A DNA stretch of 33,122 bases, taken from contig JAAUZB010000057.1 in the NCBI GenBank assembly GCA_014804775.1, forward strand, positions 25,034-58,155. The letters run 5' to 3'. Below the pieces are notes generated by a model, which saw nothing but the letters and a program-made list of their open reading frames with translations, ran no database searches and was not told where the DNA came from. Source of the stretch: Roseburia sp. Its GTDB lineage: Bacteria > Bacillota > Clostridia > Lachnospirales > Lachnospiraceae. Position numbers and translations under genes: made by a program. Of the stretch, positions 9,192 through 17,227 are shown one piece after another (positions within the stretch are counted from its first letter, which is position 1; each line of letters starts with the position of its first letter).

Positions 9192-10070
9192 TTATTCAAT
9201 ATTCTGGATCTGCTCTCGCACCTTTTCAATATCGGTCTTTAAGCTGATGCCGATATCCGTGATGGATAGATCTGACGTTTTGGAGAGAATGGTATTGGCT
9301 TCGCGGTTCAGCTCCTGTGCGATAAAGTCAAGCTTGCGCCCGACTCCGCCGTCAAGCTCCAAGGTCTCCCTGGTGCTCTTGATATGGCTTCTAAGACGCA
9401 CCGTCTCTTCATCGACACAGATCTTGTCTGCAAAAACTGTCACTTCCGTAGCTATTCTTGCATCGTCCAGCTGTCTGTCACCCAAAAGCTCCTTCACCTT
9501 TTCCTCCAGACGCGACCTGTATTCCTGCAGGATCTCCGGTGAACGCTTTTCGATATAGTCTACATAGGACAGCATGGCATCCAGTTTCTCCGTCAGGTCT
9601 TTTTTGAGCTGTTCTCCTTCAGCAGCACGGCTTTCAACAAAACGTTCTGCCGCACCGCGGACCGTCTTCTCCAATCCGGTCCAGAGTTCCTCCTCATCTA
9701 CGGTCTGTTCTTCCATTGTAAATACTTCAGGGTAATGTGACAGCGAGCTGACGCGGATATCATTCTCAATGCCGAACATCTCCGACATCTTTTGCAGGTG
9801 AGTCAGATACTGCGCAGCAATATCCTCATTATACTTCAGCAAAAGCTGATCTTTTGTATAATCCTCGTAGGTGACAAAGACATCGACCTTCCCGCGCTCC
9901 ATATACTCTTTTAAGAGACTTCGGATCGCATTCTCAAAAATGCCAAGCTTTTTTGGCATTCTGATATTGATATCGAGATATCTGTGATTGACGGATTTGA
10001 TCTCCACCGCGAATTTTCGGTCTGTATCTGCAGTTTCGCACCTGCCGAAACCTGTCATACTCTTTATCAT
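9192..10070 (-). CDS. yicC: YicC/YloC-family endoribonuclease
   Basis: MIKSMTGFGRCE..VEIKSVNHRYLDINIRMPK and C-terminal GVGRKLDFIAQELNREANTILSKTSD. Start 10070 follows GAGGAG. Confidence 0.95.
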   Translation of the reverse strand: MIKSMTGFGRCETADTDRKFAVEIKSVNHRYLDINIRMPKKLGIFENAIRSLLKEYMERGKVDVFVTYEDYTKDQLLLKYNEDIAAQYLTHLQKMSEMFGIENDIRVSSLSHYPEVFTMEEQTVDEEELWTGLEKTVRGAAERFVESRAAEGEQLKKDLTEKLDAMLSYVDYIEKRSPEILQEYRSRLEEKVKELLGDRQLDDARIATEVTVFADKICVDEETVRLRSHIKSTRETLELDGGVGRKLDFIAQELNREANTILSKTSDLSITDIGISLKTDIEKVREQIQNIE

Positions 10071-10090
10071 CTGATTTCTCCTCGTACGCA

Positions 10091-10114
10091 TAGCGTCGGC
10101 ATACGCCGACGCTA
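10091..10114 (-). promoter_or_regulatory. Perfect 10-bp stem-loop in the predicted yicC 5' UTR
   Basis: TAGCGTCGGC-ATAC-GCCGACGCTA, immediately downstream (minus strand) of a consensus-like promoter. Confidence 0.75.
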
Positions 10115-10123
10115 ATTGTAGAC

Positions 10124-10152
10124 ATTATAAAACGAAATAAGGGTGAAGTCAA
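10124..10152 (-). promoter_or_regulatory. Sigma-A-type promoter upstream of yicC
   Basis: Minus strand TTGACT - 17 nt - TATAAT. Confidence 0.75.
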
Positions 10153-12362
10153 TAGTCTGCTTCCCGAAAAATAAGCGAATAACAATCGATGGGTGCCGGC
10201 GGGTATGTACTGCTCAGCCAACTGTTCTGAATGTCTTCATAGGACAAAGACGGGTCATTGTTTAACACGGCAACCTGAAATTCCTTAAGATGTCCCGGCG
10301 CACGGTATTGCTCTACCAGAAGATTTGTATAGACTGCTTCCTCATATTCAGAGCCGGTTCCGCGCCACTTGTCACGTGTGTTGTCAAAAAGCAGATAAAA
10401 TTTTATTCCGTCATAGTAAAGATACGTATAGATCAGATCACCCTCAACTGTAGAAGAACCGAGCAACAGGCTTGCCTGCGTCTCGCTCTGTACATTTTCA
10501 TAAAAAGTATCCCACAGATCGTAATTGATATCCTCATCACGCAGGAGCAGATCATCCCGTGTTTTTGCCTGTTCAATGTCATTCGGAAGCGATGCCAGAA
10601 ATGTTTTTTGTGATTCCAAAGTATGAAGCGCCTTCAATTCTGACGCTGCATCCAGCACTTCCTGACGCGCTTGCTCGTATGCATCCAGTGTTTCTTTGTC
10701 TGTGGGGGGAATTTCCTGTTCTGCCGGAGGAGTTTCCTGACCGAACACATGCCAGTCTGCGGTTCTTTTTTCCCCTTCTGCGTAGACACACAGGTCAGCA
10801 AGCATTCCGCTTCCGCTCTGCATGTAAATGTAATGGGTCTCTCCCCTGTCCTCTACCCTGACACAGTCGACAGATCGAAGCACGGTGTAATCCGGCTGTA
10901 CACAGAGCTTTGTCTTTAGGAGCCCCTCAAAAAGGTCAACTCCCTTGTTGTACAGGTCGTCATAAGTGTACGATGTCAGTTCAAGCGTATGTTCCTCTAC
11001 GCCGTACACGTATGTGGAAAAGTTATGCTTCATCAGATATACGGTAGAACCGTCCGCCGACACACTGACCTCACAGGCATCGTCTCCCTCCGCCTTCTCA
11101 CAGCCGATCGACCGAAGATCCAGCGACCGGAGTATTCTTCCCTCTTCCATGGAATACACGAACAGTCCGAACGGACCGTGAAAGATCACGGTACTCGTGT
11201 CGGCATAATCGAGAATGACATCGCCTGACGTAAGCCCGATATCCTCTATCAGCGGTTCTTTGACGGGAACCGCCCCATACACCGGCTCTGCTTCTTCCGT
11301 CGATTCTGACTCTTCTGTCGATTCCGTCTCATTTTCTCCTGCAACTGCGAGTCCGCCATCAGGTTTTGGGTCGGTCAGAAATCCGACTGAAAGAACGATG
11401 ATCAGTACCACAGCAATACATACCGTGACAAAGAGCGGCTTTTTGTATTTCATGATATTGACAATACGGTCTTTGGTGTTTCCTTCGCCAAAAGCAAGGG
11501 GTACAGCATTCAGCCTTTGCTTTCCGGTAGAAAGATCAAGCAGCACCTGCGCGTATGCACCGCGGCTGTCCTCTCCGAGTTCCCGAAGCACGGTCTCGTC
11601 ACAGGACATTTCCATATCTTTTCCGAAATAAAAGAACGCTGCCCATGCCAGTGGGTTGAACCAGTGAATGCAGACGATCAGGAAAGCTGCAATTTTGATC
11701 AGGGGATCCCAACGCCTGATATGTGCTCTCTCATGCTTTAGCACATAAAACATCTCATTTTCGTCCAGATCGGAAGGAAGATAAATGCGCGGTCTCATAA
11801 AGCCGAGTACAAACGGTGCGTCAATATGGTCGGCAAAATAGACATTGTCCTTTGCATGCACGCTGCAGGACAGTTTCTTTTGCAGCTTTCTGCAGGAAAG
11901 CACTCCGTACAGCAGCAACGCCGCAATTCCTGCGATCCACACGACGCAGAGCAAAAATGTCAATGATATTCCGCTGCCTGCATTTCCTGCCGTCCCTGCC
12001 TTCATACCCGCGGCAGCGGCAGAAATTACAGTTGCTTTTGCATGGGAAGCAGGATCTGCCCCCGCGGCGGAAATCACAGTGCCGACATCTGATGCGGCGG
12101 AATTTGCGGCATCCGGCACGGCAGAAACCGTCTCCCGGATCACGGATGCACCAAACGGCGCAGACTTCCTTGGCAGAAGGGAAAACACACTCTCCAGACG
12201 TACCGGAACTATCATGCGCAAAAACGGAATAAACCACAGTAAATAAGAGTAACGTTTCGGAGCTTTGATCGCCGCAAGCAGAACTCTTGCCGCCAACACA
12301 ACACAGACAACGATCCCAGCCTGAAAACTCATATTTGCCAAACGAATCAGAACCTGTTCCAT
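10149..12362 (-). CDS. BlaR1/MecR1-like M56 metallopeptidase sensor with a large non-PBP C-terminal domain
   Basis: Multi-TM N-terminus; HExxH in LKHERAHIRRWDPLIKIAAFL; MEMSCDETVLRELGEDSR..YAQVLLDLS; adjacent BlaI-like gene. Confidence 0.88.
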   Translation of the reverse strand: MEQVLIRLANMSFQAGIVVCVVLAARVLLAAIKAPKRYSYLLWFIPFLRMIVPVRLESVFSLLPRKSAPFGASVIRETVSAVPDAANSAASDVGTVISAAGADPASHAKATVISAAAAGMKAGTAGNAGSGISLTFLLCVVWIAGIAALLLYGVLSCRKLQKKLSCSVHAKDNVYFADHIDAPFVLGFMRPRIYLPSDLDENEMFYVLKHERAHIRRWDPLIKIAAFLIVCIHWFNPLAWAAFFYFGKDMEMSCDETVLRELGEDSRGAYAQVLLDLSTGKQRLNAVPLAFGEGNTKDRIVNIMKYKKPLFVTVCIAVVLIIVLSVGFLTDPKPDGGLAVAGENETESTEESESTEEAEPVYGAVPVKEPLIEDIGLTSGDVILDYADTSTVIFHGPFGLFVYSMEEGRILRSLDLRSIGCEKAEGDDACEVSVSADGSTVYLMKHNFSTYVYGVEEHTLELTSYTYDDLYNKGVDLFEGLLKTKLCVQPDYTVLRSVDCVRVEDRGETHYIYMQSGSGMLADLCVYAEGEKRTADWHVFGQETPPAEQEIPPTDKETLDAYEQARQEVLDAASELKALHTLESQKTFLASLPNDIEQAKTRDDLLLRDEDINYDLWDTFYENVQSETQASLLLGSSTVEGDLIYTYLYYDGIKFYLLFDNTRDKWRGTGSEYEEAVYTNLLVEQYRAPGHLKEFQVAVLNNDPSLSYEDIQNSWLSSTYPPAPIDCYSLIFREADY

Positions 12363-12373
12363 ACCGCACCTCC

Positions 12374-12730
12374 CTATTCGTTTTCTTTGATGATCTGCCG
12401 TAAGGTTGCGATTTCCTGTTCATTCAGCTTTCTGCGCGAAGTAAATGCCGCCAGAAAGCCGGGCAGGGAACCGCCAAAGGAATGCTCCACATAGCATTCA
12501 CTCTGTCTCGCATAAAATTCCTCACGGGAAATTTTTACGATCACGGTTCCCTCACGGTTTTCAAAAATGCCGCGCTCACTCATTTTTTTTAATACGGTAT
12601 AAGTTGTCGTCCGTTTCCACCCCAGCTCCTGCTCACTGTACTTCACAAGTTCAGCAGTGGACAAAGGGGCGTTTTTCCAGATAATATCTGCAAAGCGGCT
12701 TTCAATATTTCCAAGTGTATATTCTTCCAT
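12374..12730 (-). CDS. BlaI/MecI-family transcriptional repressor
   Basis: MEEYTLGNIESRFADIIWKNAPLSTAELVKYSEQELGWKRTTTYTVLKKMSERGIFENREGTVIVKISREEF; start 12730 preceded by GGAGGG. Confidence 0.93.
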   Translation of the reverse strand: MEEYTLGNIESRFADIIWKNAPLSTAELVKYSEQELGWKRTTTYTVLKKMSERGIFENREGTVIVKISREEFYARQSECYVEHSFGGSLPGFLAAFTSRRKLNEQEIATLRQIIKENE

Positions 12731-12772
12731 CCTCTTTCCCTCCGATCTGTCCATAGTTTGTAGATTTTGTTA

Positions 12773-12824
12773 GTCTATACATTATAGACACTTTTAGTCT
12801 ACGCCCTATAGACAGACCTGTCAA
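12773..12824 (-). promoter_or_regulatory. Promoter with two BlaI-type dyad operators
   Basis: Minus strand TTGACA (12819-12824) - 17 nt - TAGACT (12796-12801); dyads GTCTATA-CAT-TATAGAC (12773-12789, perfect) and GTCTA-CGCCCTA-TAGAC (12797-12813, 5-bp arms). Confidence 0.75.
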
Positions 12825-12833
12825 GAGGAAATT

Positions 12834-14630
12834 CTAAATTAAAGTCTCCATTTCATCAAGCACTTTTCCGAAGACATCCAATGCATCCTGCACCGCCTTC
12901 GGCTCCTCCATATTGACGCCTGCAATTTTGAGCAGCTCGACCGGTGACTGTGAGCAGCCTCCGGATAAGAACTTCTTATAGCGTTCTACCGCCGGAGCGC
13001 CTTCATTTAAGATTCCGGTCGCAAGGGCAACTGCCGCAGAAAATCCGGTCGCATACTGATATACATAGAAGTTGTAATAAAAATGAGGAATTCTTGCCCA
13101 TTCGTATGCAATCTGCGGATCTGACACCATATCCGGTCCGTAATATTTTTTATTCAACTCATGATATAGCTTACTGAGGCTGTCAGAGGTGATACTCTCT
13201 CCCTCCTCTGCCATCCGGTTTGTCTGCATCTCAAACTCCGCAAACATAGCCTGGCGGTAGACCGTACCTTTAAAGCTGTCAAGATAATGGTTGAGCAGAT
13301 ATGCTCTCTCTTTCTTGTCTGTCGTGTTGGACAGAAGATGCTGCATCAGGAGCACTTCGTTGCAGGTGGAAGCCACCTCGGCAACAAAGATCTTGTACTG
13401 GGAATAAATATATGGCTGACTCTCATTCGAGTAATAGGAATGCATCGCATGTCCCATCTCATGCGCAAGCGTAAACATATTGTCCAGAGTATCATTGTGA
13501 TTCAGCAGAACATACGGATGAACGCCGAATGCACCGGCGGAATAGGCGCCGCTTCTCTTTCCCTCATTTTCGTAGACATCAATCCAGCGGTTCTCAAATC
13601 CTTCACGCACCTTTGCCACATACTCCTCACCCAGTGGGGCAAGCGCTTTTAATACTGTCTCCTTTGCCTCCTCAAACGGAATTTTTTTGGCGGCGTCTGC
13701 GATCATCGGAGTATAGATATCGTACATGTGCAGCTCATCTACACCCAGACATTTTTTGCGGATGCTCACATAGCGGTGCATTTTGTCCAAATTTTTATTT
13801 ACGGTATCGATCAGGTTATGATATACCTTGACAGGTACGTTGTTCGCGTCCACGGCAGCTTCAAGCGTAGATGCATACTTTCTTGCCTTCGCATAGAAAA
13901 TCTGCTGCTTTAACTGACCGCTGTAAAGCCCTGCCAATGTGTTTGCAAATTGCTCAAAGACGCTGTAGTAGGCTTCAAACGCATCCTTTCTCACACGGCG
14001 GTTGGCAGACTCCTCGGTCGGCACAAAGTTGCCGTTGGTCAGACGGAACTTCTCACCGTTCTCATCCTCGATCTCCGGGAATCGGGAATCAGCATTGGCG
14101 AGAACAGAAAAGACCTGAGCCGGTGTCTGCGCCATTTCCCCTGTCATAGCAACCAGTTTTTCCAGTTCGGCAGACAGAGAATGCGCTTTCGTCCTCTGGA
14201 TTTCCTCGATCTGTTTGCGGTAAAGCTCAAGCTTGCCGTTCTCTTTGATATATTCTTCCAGCACCGTCATGTCCGCCGCAAGGATTTCCGGCACAACAAA
14301 CGCAGTGCGGCTGCTGTAGTCTGTATAAATTGCATACATTTTCTGACTCATTGCCTGATGTTCGCTGTTGTTCTGGTCCTGGTCATACAGGCGCTCCGCA
14401 TAGTTAAATGCCAGTTCCAGTTTCTGCTCTGCTTTTGCCATCTGCTCAAGCACAAAGAGCAGGTCCTTTGCAGAAGATGCCACAGAGCCTTCCATTTTTT
14501 CAATCTCCGCTGTAAGAGTGTTGATCTCTGTGATATCCTGTTCCCACGCTTCTTTCGAAGCATACATATCACTCAGATTCCATGTGTATTCTTCTTTGAC
14601 TTCACTTCGTTTTGGTAATGTTTTTGCCAT
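12834..14630 (-). CDS. pepF: Oligoendopeptidase F (M3 family)
   Basis: Zinc site FTLAHEMGHAMHSYYS; start MAKTLPKRSEVKEEYTWNLSDMY at 14630 preceded by GAGGAAT. Confidence 0.97.
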   Translation of the reverse strand: MAKTLPKRSEVKEEYTWNLSDMYASKEAWEQDITEINTLTAEIEKMEGSVASSAKDLLFVLEQMAKAEQKLELAFNYAERLYDQDQNNSEHQAMSQKMYAIYTDYSSRTAFVVPEILAADMTVLEEYIKENGKLELYRKQIEEIQRTKAHSLSAELEKLVAMTGEMAQTPAQVFSVLANADSRFPEIEDENGEKFRLTNGNFVPTEESANRRVRKDAFEAYYSVFEQFANTLAGLYSGQLKQQIFYAKARKYASTLEAAVDANNVPVKVYHNLIDTVNKNLDKMHRYVSIRKKCLGVDELHMYDIYTPMIADAAKKIPFEEAKETVLKALAPLGEEYVAKVREGFENRWIDVYENEGKRSGAYSAGAFGVHPYVLLNHNDTLDNMFTLAHEMGHAMHSYYSNESQPYIYSQYKIFVAEVASTCNEVLLMQHLLSNTTDKKERAYLLNHYLDSFKGTVYRQAMFAEFEMQTNRMAEEGESITSDSLSKLYHELNKKYYGPDMVSDPQIAYEWARIPHFYYNFYVYQYATGFSAAVALATGILNEGAPAVERYKKFLSGGCSQSPVELLKIAGVNMEEPKAVQDALDVFGKVLDEMETLI

Positions 14631-14719
14631 GATATTCCTCCCTGTTTTGTTTTCTCTTTCTAATGTAACCTCTTGCCGCAGAAAAGTAAACAAGAAGAAT
14701 ATTTTTTTATCTACGCTGG

Positions 14720-14863
14720 CTAACAGTCGCAGCAAAACAGATAGTATCCTGCGAGCATGCAGGCGATCAGCAAAATAAAACCGATGAAACGGTTATGAAT
14801 CACCAGCATGACCAGCATCCCCATAGAAAAACAAAACAGTGCAAACCCAATCATCCGTTTCAT
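14720..14863 (-). CDS. Small hydrophobic membrane protein, 47 aa, absent from the supplied ORF track
   Basis: Hand translation: MKRMIGFALFCFSMGMLVMLVIHNRFIGFILLIACMLAGYYLFCCDC*. Two TM-like stretches, compact basic N-terminus; sits in the gap between pepF and ytfJ. Confidence 0.65.
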   Translation of the reverse strand: MKRMIGFALFCFSMGMLVMLVIHNRFIGFILLIACMLAGYYLFCCDC

Positions 14864-14874
14864 TCTGTCACCAA

Positions 14875-14908
14875 AAGAAGCATATATTACTGATAATATA
14901 TGCTTCTT
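14875..14908 (-). terminator. Perfect 15-bp stem / 4-nt loop hairpin between ytfJ and the 47-aa ORF
   Basis: AAGAAGCATATATTA-CTGA-TAATATATGCTTCTT; minus-strand readout ends CUUCUUUUGG. Confidence 0.6.
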
Positions 14909-14964
14909 GGAAATAAAATGACACTGTGCGTCATTTCTCCTGATTCAATTGTTGTGAAGACTGA

Positions 14965-15426
14965 TCATTCATCCTTATTTACGGCATCGCTTAAAATCAC
15001 TTCCATCTCTTCACCGGCTTCTTGCCGTGCTTCCTGCATTGCAGCTTCATCTGCCGTACCCTTGTTTTTTGTGCCGGAATCTTTTGTCTCATTGTTTCTG
15101 GAAGTAAACTTGTTCACAAAATCGGGAACCATATCCAGAATCTTTGTGATTCCGTCCTGATTTTTGATGTTGACAAGCTTGGTCGTCCCGTCCTGGATGA
15201 CAAGCACAGCACTCGGTACGATCTTACCGCCCATACCGCCGGCTCCGTTGTTCTTCTTGTCCTGCAAAAATGCTCCTGCAGCTACCCCGAAAGAGACATC
15301 CACCAGAGGAAGGAGAATCGTATCTCCAATATGGATGGCATCTCCTACGACCGTCTTTGTCGTGATAAAGTTGTCCATCCCTTTAAACAGGGACTCTACC
15401 GTTGAGTGAAAATTGTTGTCTGCCAT
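14965..15426 (-). CDS. ytfJ: Spore germination protein GerW / YtfJ family
   Basis: MADNNFHSTVESLFKGMDNFITTKTVVGDAIHIGDTILLPLVDVSFGVAAGAF..GAGGMGGKIVPSAVLVIQDG. Confidence 0.93.
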   Translation of the reverse strand: MADNNFHSTVESLFKGMDNFITTKTVVGDAIHIGDTILLPLVDVSFGVAAGAFLQDKKNNGAGGMGGKIVPSAVLVIQDGTTKLVNIKNQDGITKILDMVPDFVNKFTSRNNETKDSGTKNKGTADEAAMQEARQEAGEEMEVILSDAVNKDE

Positions 15427-15455
15427 ATTATGACCTTCCTTTCCTGTACCTCGTT

Positions 15456-16307
15456 CTATTTACTTATAAATTTCTTTATCGCAGTGCGGCATTCCTTCTG
15501 CATCAAAATCCGGACCGCGGAAACCACTACATGGATCAGGCGGATCCGCCCTCTCACATCAAATACGCCTCTCACATACAGCTCCTCCGACTCGAAATCC
15601 GGAGAAATATGGAACTGATACCGGTACAGCCATGGCATCATACTAAGAATGCCAAGTGCCCCTCCTGTATTTGCCGGATCTCCGAGAGAAAATCTCAAAT
15701 CCGTATTGATCGCGCGGAATTTGAAATGTTTCAGCAGATACCGGAGTTCTTTTTGCAATATCTGAAAAAGCTTTTTGTTAGTTTCGTCCACAATGAAATT
15801 TTTTATGTCATAAATCTTGTCCTTTATGTGAGTCAGTGTATCACGGGCACGTCGGACCGCAGTCCGTATCCTGTCTAAAATCCCCTTCTTTTTCTGGTGT
15901 CGCGGCTTCTTTTCGGGAACCGGCTCCTCAGAAAACGTCGGAACAGCTGTATCCTCAACCTCTTTTTCAACTTCCGTCACGGATTCCTCTTCCGATATAA
16001 GCACATCCTCTGCCTCATACAGGACATCTTCTTTTTTCTTTTTTTTCTTTTTTTCTCTTTTTCCGATCCGGATACCGCAAATTTTAAAATGTGTTTTGAA
16101 TTCGCTCTCCTGATAGGAAAAATAAAAACCGAGCAGATGCAGCATCCAACTGACATGCCCCCGGACCTCAAATTCATCCTCCACGCTGCCGCCGATCCGG
16201 TAGCGCACAGGCACGAACAGGATCAGCCCAAGCAGGGTCAGCAGGATGCCAAGCAGCACCAACAGGATGATTCCAATGATTTTTAATATGAATATTATGA
16301 CTGACAT
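15456..16307 (-). CDS. DUF2953 domain-containing protein (YtfI-like)
   Basis: N-terminal TM, Lys/Glu-rich linker, and C-terminal INTDLRFSLGDPANTGGALGILSMMPWLY..FHISPDFESEELYVRGVFDVRGRIRLIHVV; upstream of ytfJ. Confidence 0.82.
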   Translation of the reverse strand: MSVIIFILKIIGIILLVLLGILLTLLGLILFVPVRYRIGGSVEDEFEVRGHVSWMLHLLGFYFSYQESEFKTHFKICGIRIGKREKKKKKKKEDVLYEAEDVLISEEESVTEVEKEVEDTAVPTFSEEPVPEKKPRHQKKKGILDRIRTAVRRARDTLTHIKDKIYDIKNFIVDETNKKLFQILQKELRYLLKHFKFRAINTDLRFSLGDPANTGGALGILSMMPWLYRYQFHISPDFESEELYVRGVFDVRGRIRLIHVVVSAVRILMQKECRTAIKKFISK

Positions 16308-16636
16308 CCAGGCTCCCCGTCCATTCTCGTTTCGGTCAGATAATTTCGGACAGAAAAAGTTCCTGTCCTGCGATAAACCTCGTCCACAATGGAAGCCGCC
16401 ACGGTAACCGCCTCGTCATATCCTTTCGCCAGCCCCACGATATACAGCTGTGATTTTGGATATCCTTTCTGCAGCAATTCCTGAGACGGGATAATGTCCA
16501 GCAGGTTCTGCCGGTTGGAAGCAAGCGCGATCACATAAATATTGATCTGTCCTGCATTATGCCGGATCTTCCATATGATCTTATCCTTCTTATGTATGAT
16601 ACTTTCCCCTATATATAAATTCTCATACCATATCAT
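16295..16636 (-). CDS. Conserved-looking hypothetical protein (113 aa)
   Basis: Complete ORF with GAGG upstream of the ATG; overlaps the start of the DUF2953 gene by 13 bp, consistent with translational coupling. Confidence 0.7.
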   Translation of the reverse strand: MIWYENLYIGESIIHKKDKIIWKIRHNAGQINIYVIALASNRQNLLDIIPSQELLQKGYPKSQLYIVGLAKGYDEAVTVAASIVDEVYRRTGTFSVRNYLTETRMDGEPGCQS

Positions 16637-16707
16637 GTATCATCCTCATACTGCATCGGCTCATTCCGCACACGGACAAATCCATTCCGCACACAGGAAT
16701 GACGCCG

Positions 16708-17160
16708 TCAAAAATATTTATGGTTTCCCCACAGATTGCTTTTTTTCAGCTCCAGATATTCATTGTACGCTTTTTCCAATATCTGCTTTTCGTTTGGGAA
16801 TTTCAGCAGATGATATGCCTCGTGGTATTTATAATAACCGGAATCCACAAAAAATTCTTCCCGCTGCGGCTTGCTGTAATAGCTGTCAGCCATCATAAGA
16901 TACCAGTGAACCTCTTTCTCAACCGTATCCTCCGGAACGGTAAAGGAATATTGGCTTTTTCCGACATATTTGATAATTCCTGCCTTTGTGCCAGTCTCCT
17001 CCAGCACTTCTCTTGCCGCAGTAGCCTTATAATCTTCTCCCGGTTCTACGGTTCCTTTTGGCAGAAACCATCCTTCATACTTGTTCTTATAGTTTTTATA
17101 TAAAAGCAGTATTTTACCGCGGAATATTACCACACCACCACAACTTGTTGCCTCGATCAT
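16708..17160 (-). CDS. NUDIX hydrolase
   Basis: Nudix box GTVEPGEDYKATAAREVLEETGTKAG. Confidence 0.93.
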   Translation of the reverse strand: MIEATSCGGVVIFRGKILLLYKNYKNKYEGWFLPKGTVEPGEDYKATAAREVLEETGTKAGIIKYVGKSQYSFTVPEDTVEKEVHWYLMMADSYYSKPQREEFFVDSGYYKYHEAYHLLKFPNEKQILEKAYNEYLELKKSNLWGNHKYF

Positions 17161-17227
17161 TGCAATACCTCCAGATGTGGTCCCTCATTTTAAAACCAGT
17201 ATAATACTTTTTCCAGTTATGTGCAAC

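Noticed and set aside
10966-11631. Several Ser-rich + strand ORFs
   Set aside because: Antisense of the acidic linker and repeats in the M56 sensor gene; Ser-richness mirrors Glu/Arg codons on the other strand.
11821-12423. 200-aa minus ORF in another frame
   Set aside because: Alternative frame of the M56 gene; Cys/Arg-rich low-plausibility translation.
13950-14618. 222-aa + strand ORF
   Set aside because: Antisense to pepF; shadow ORF.
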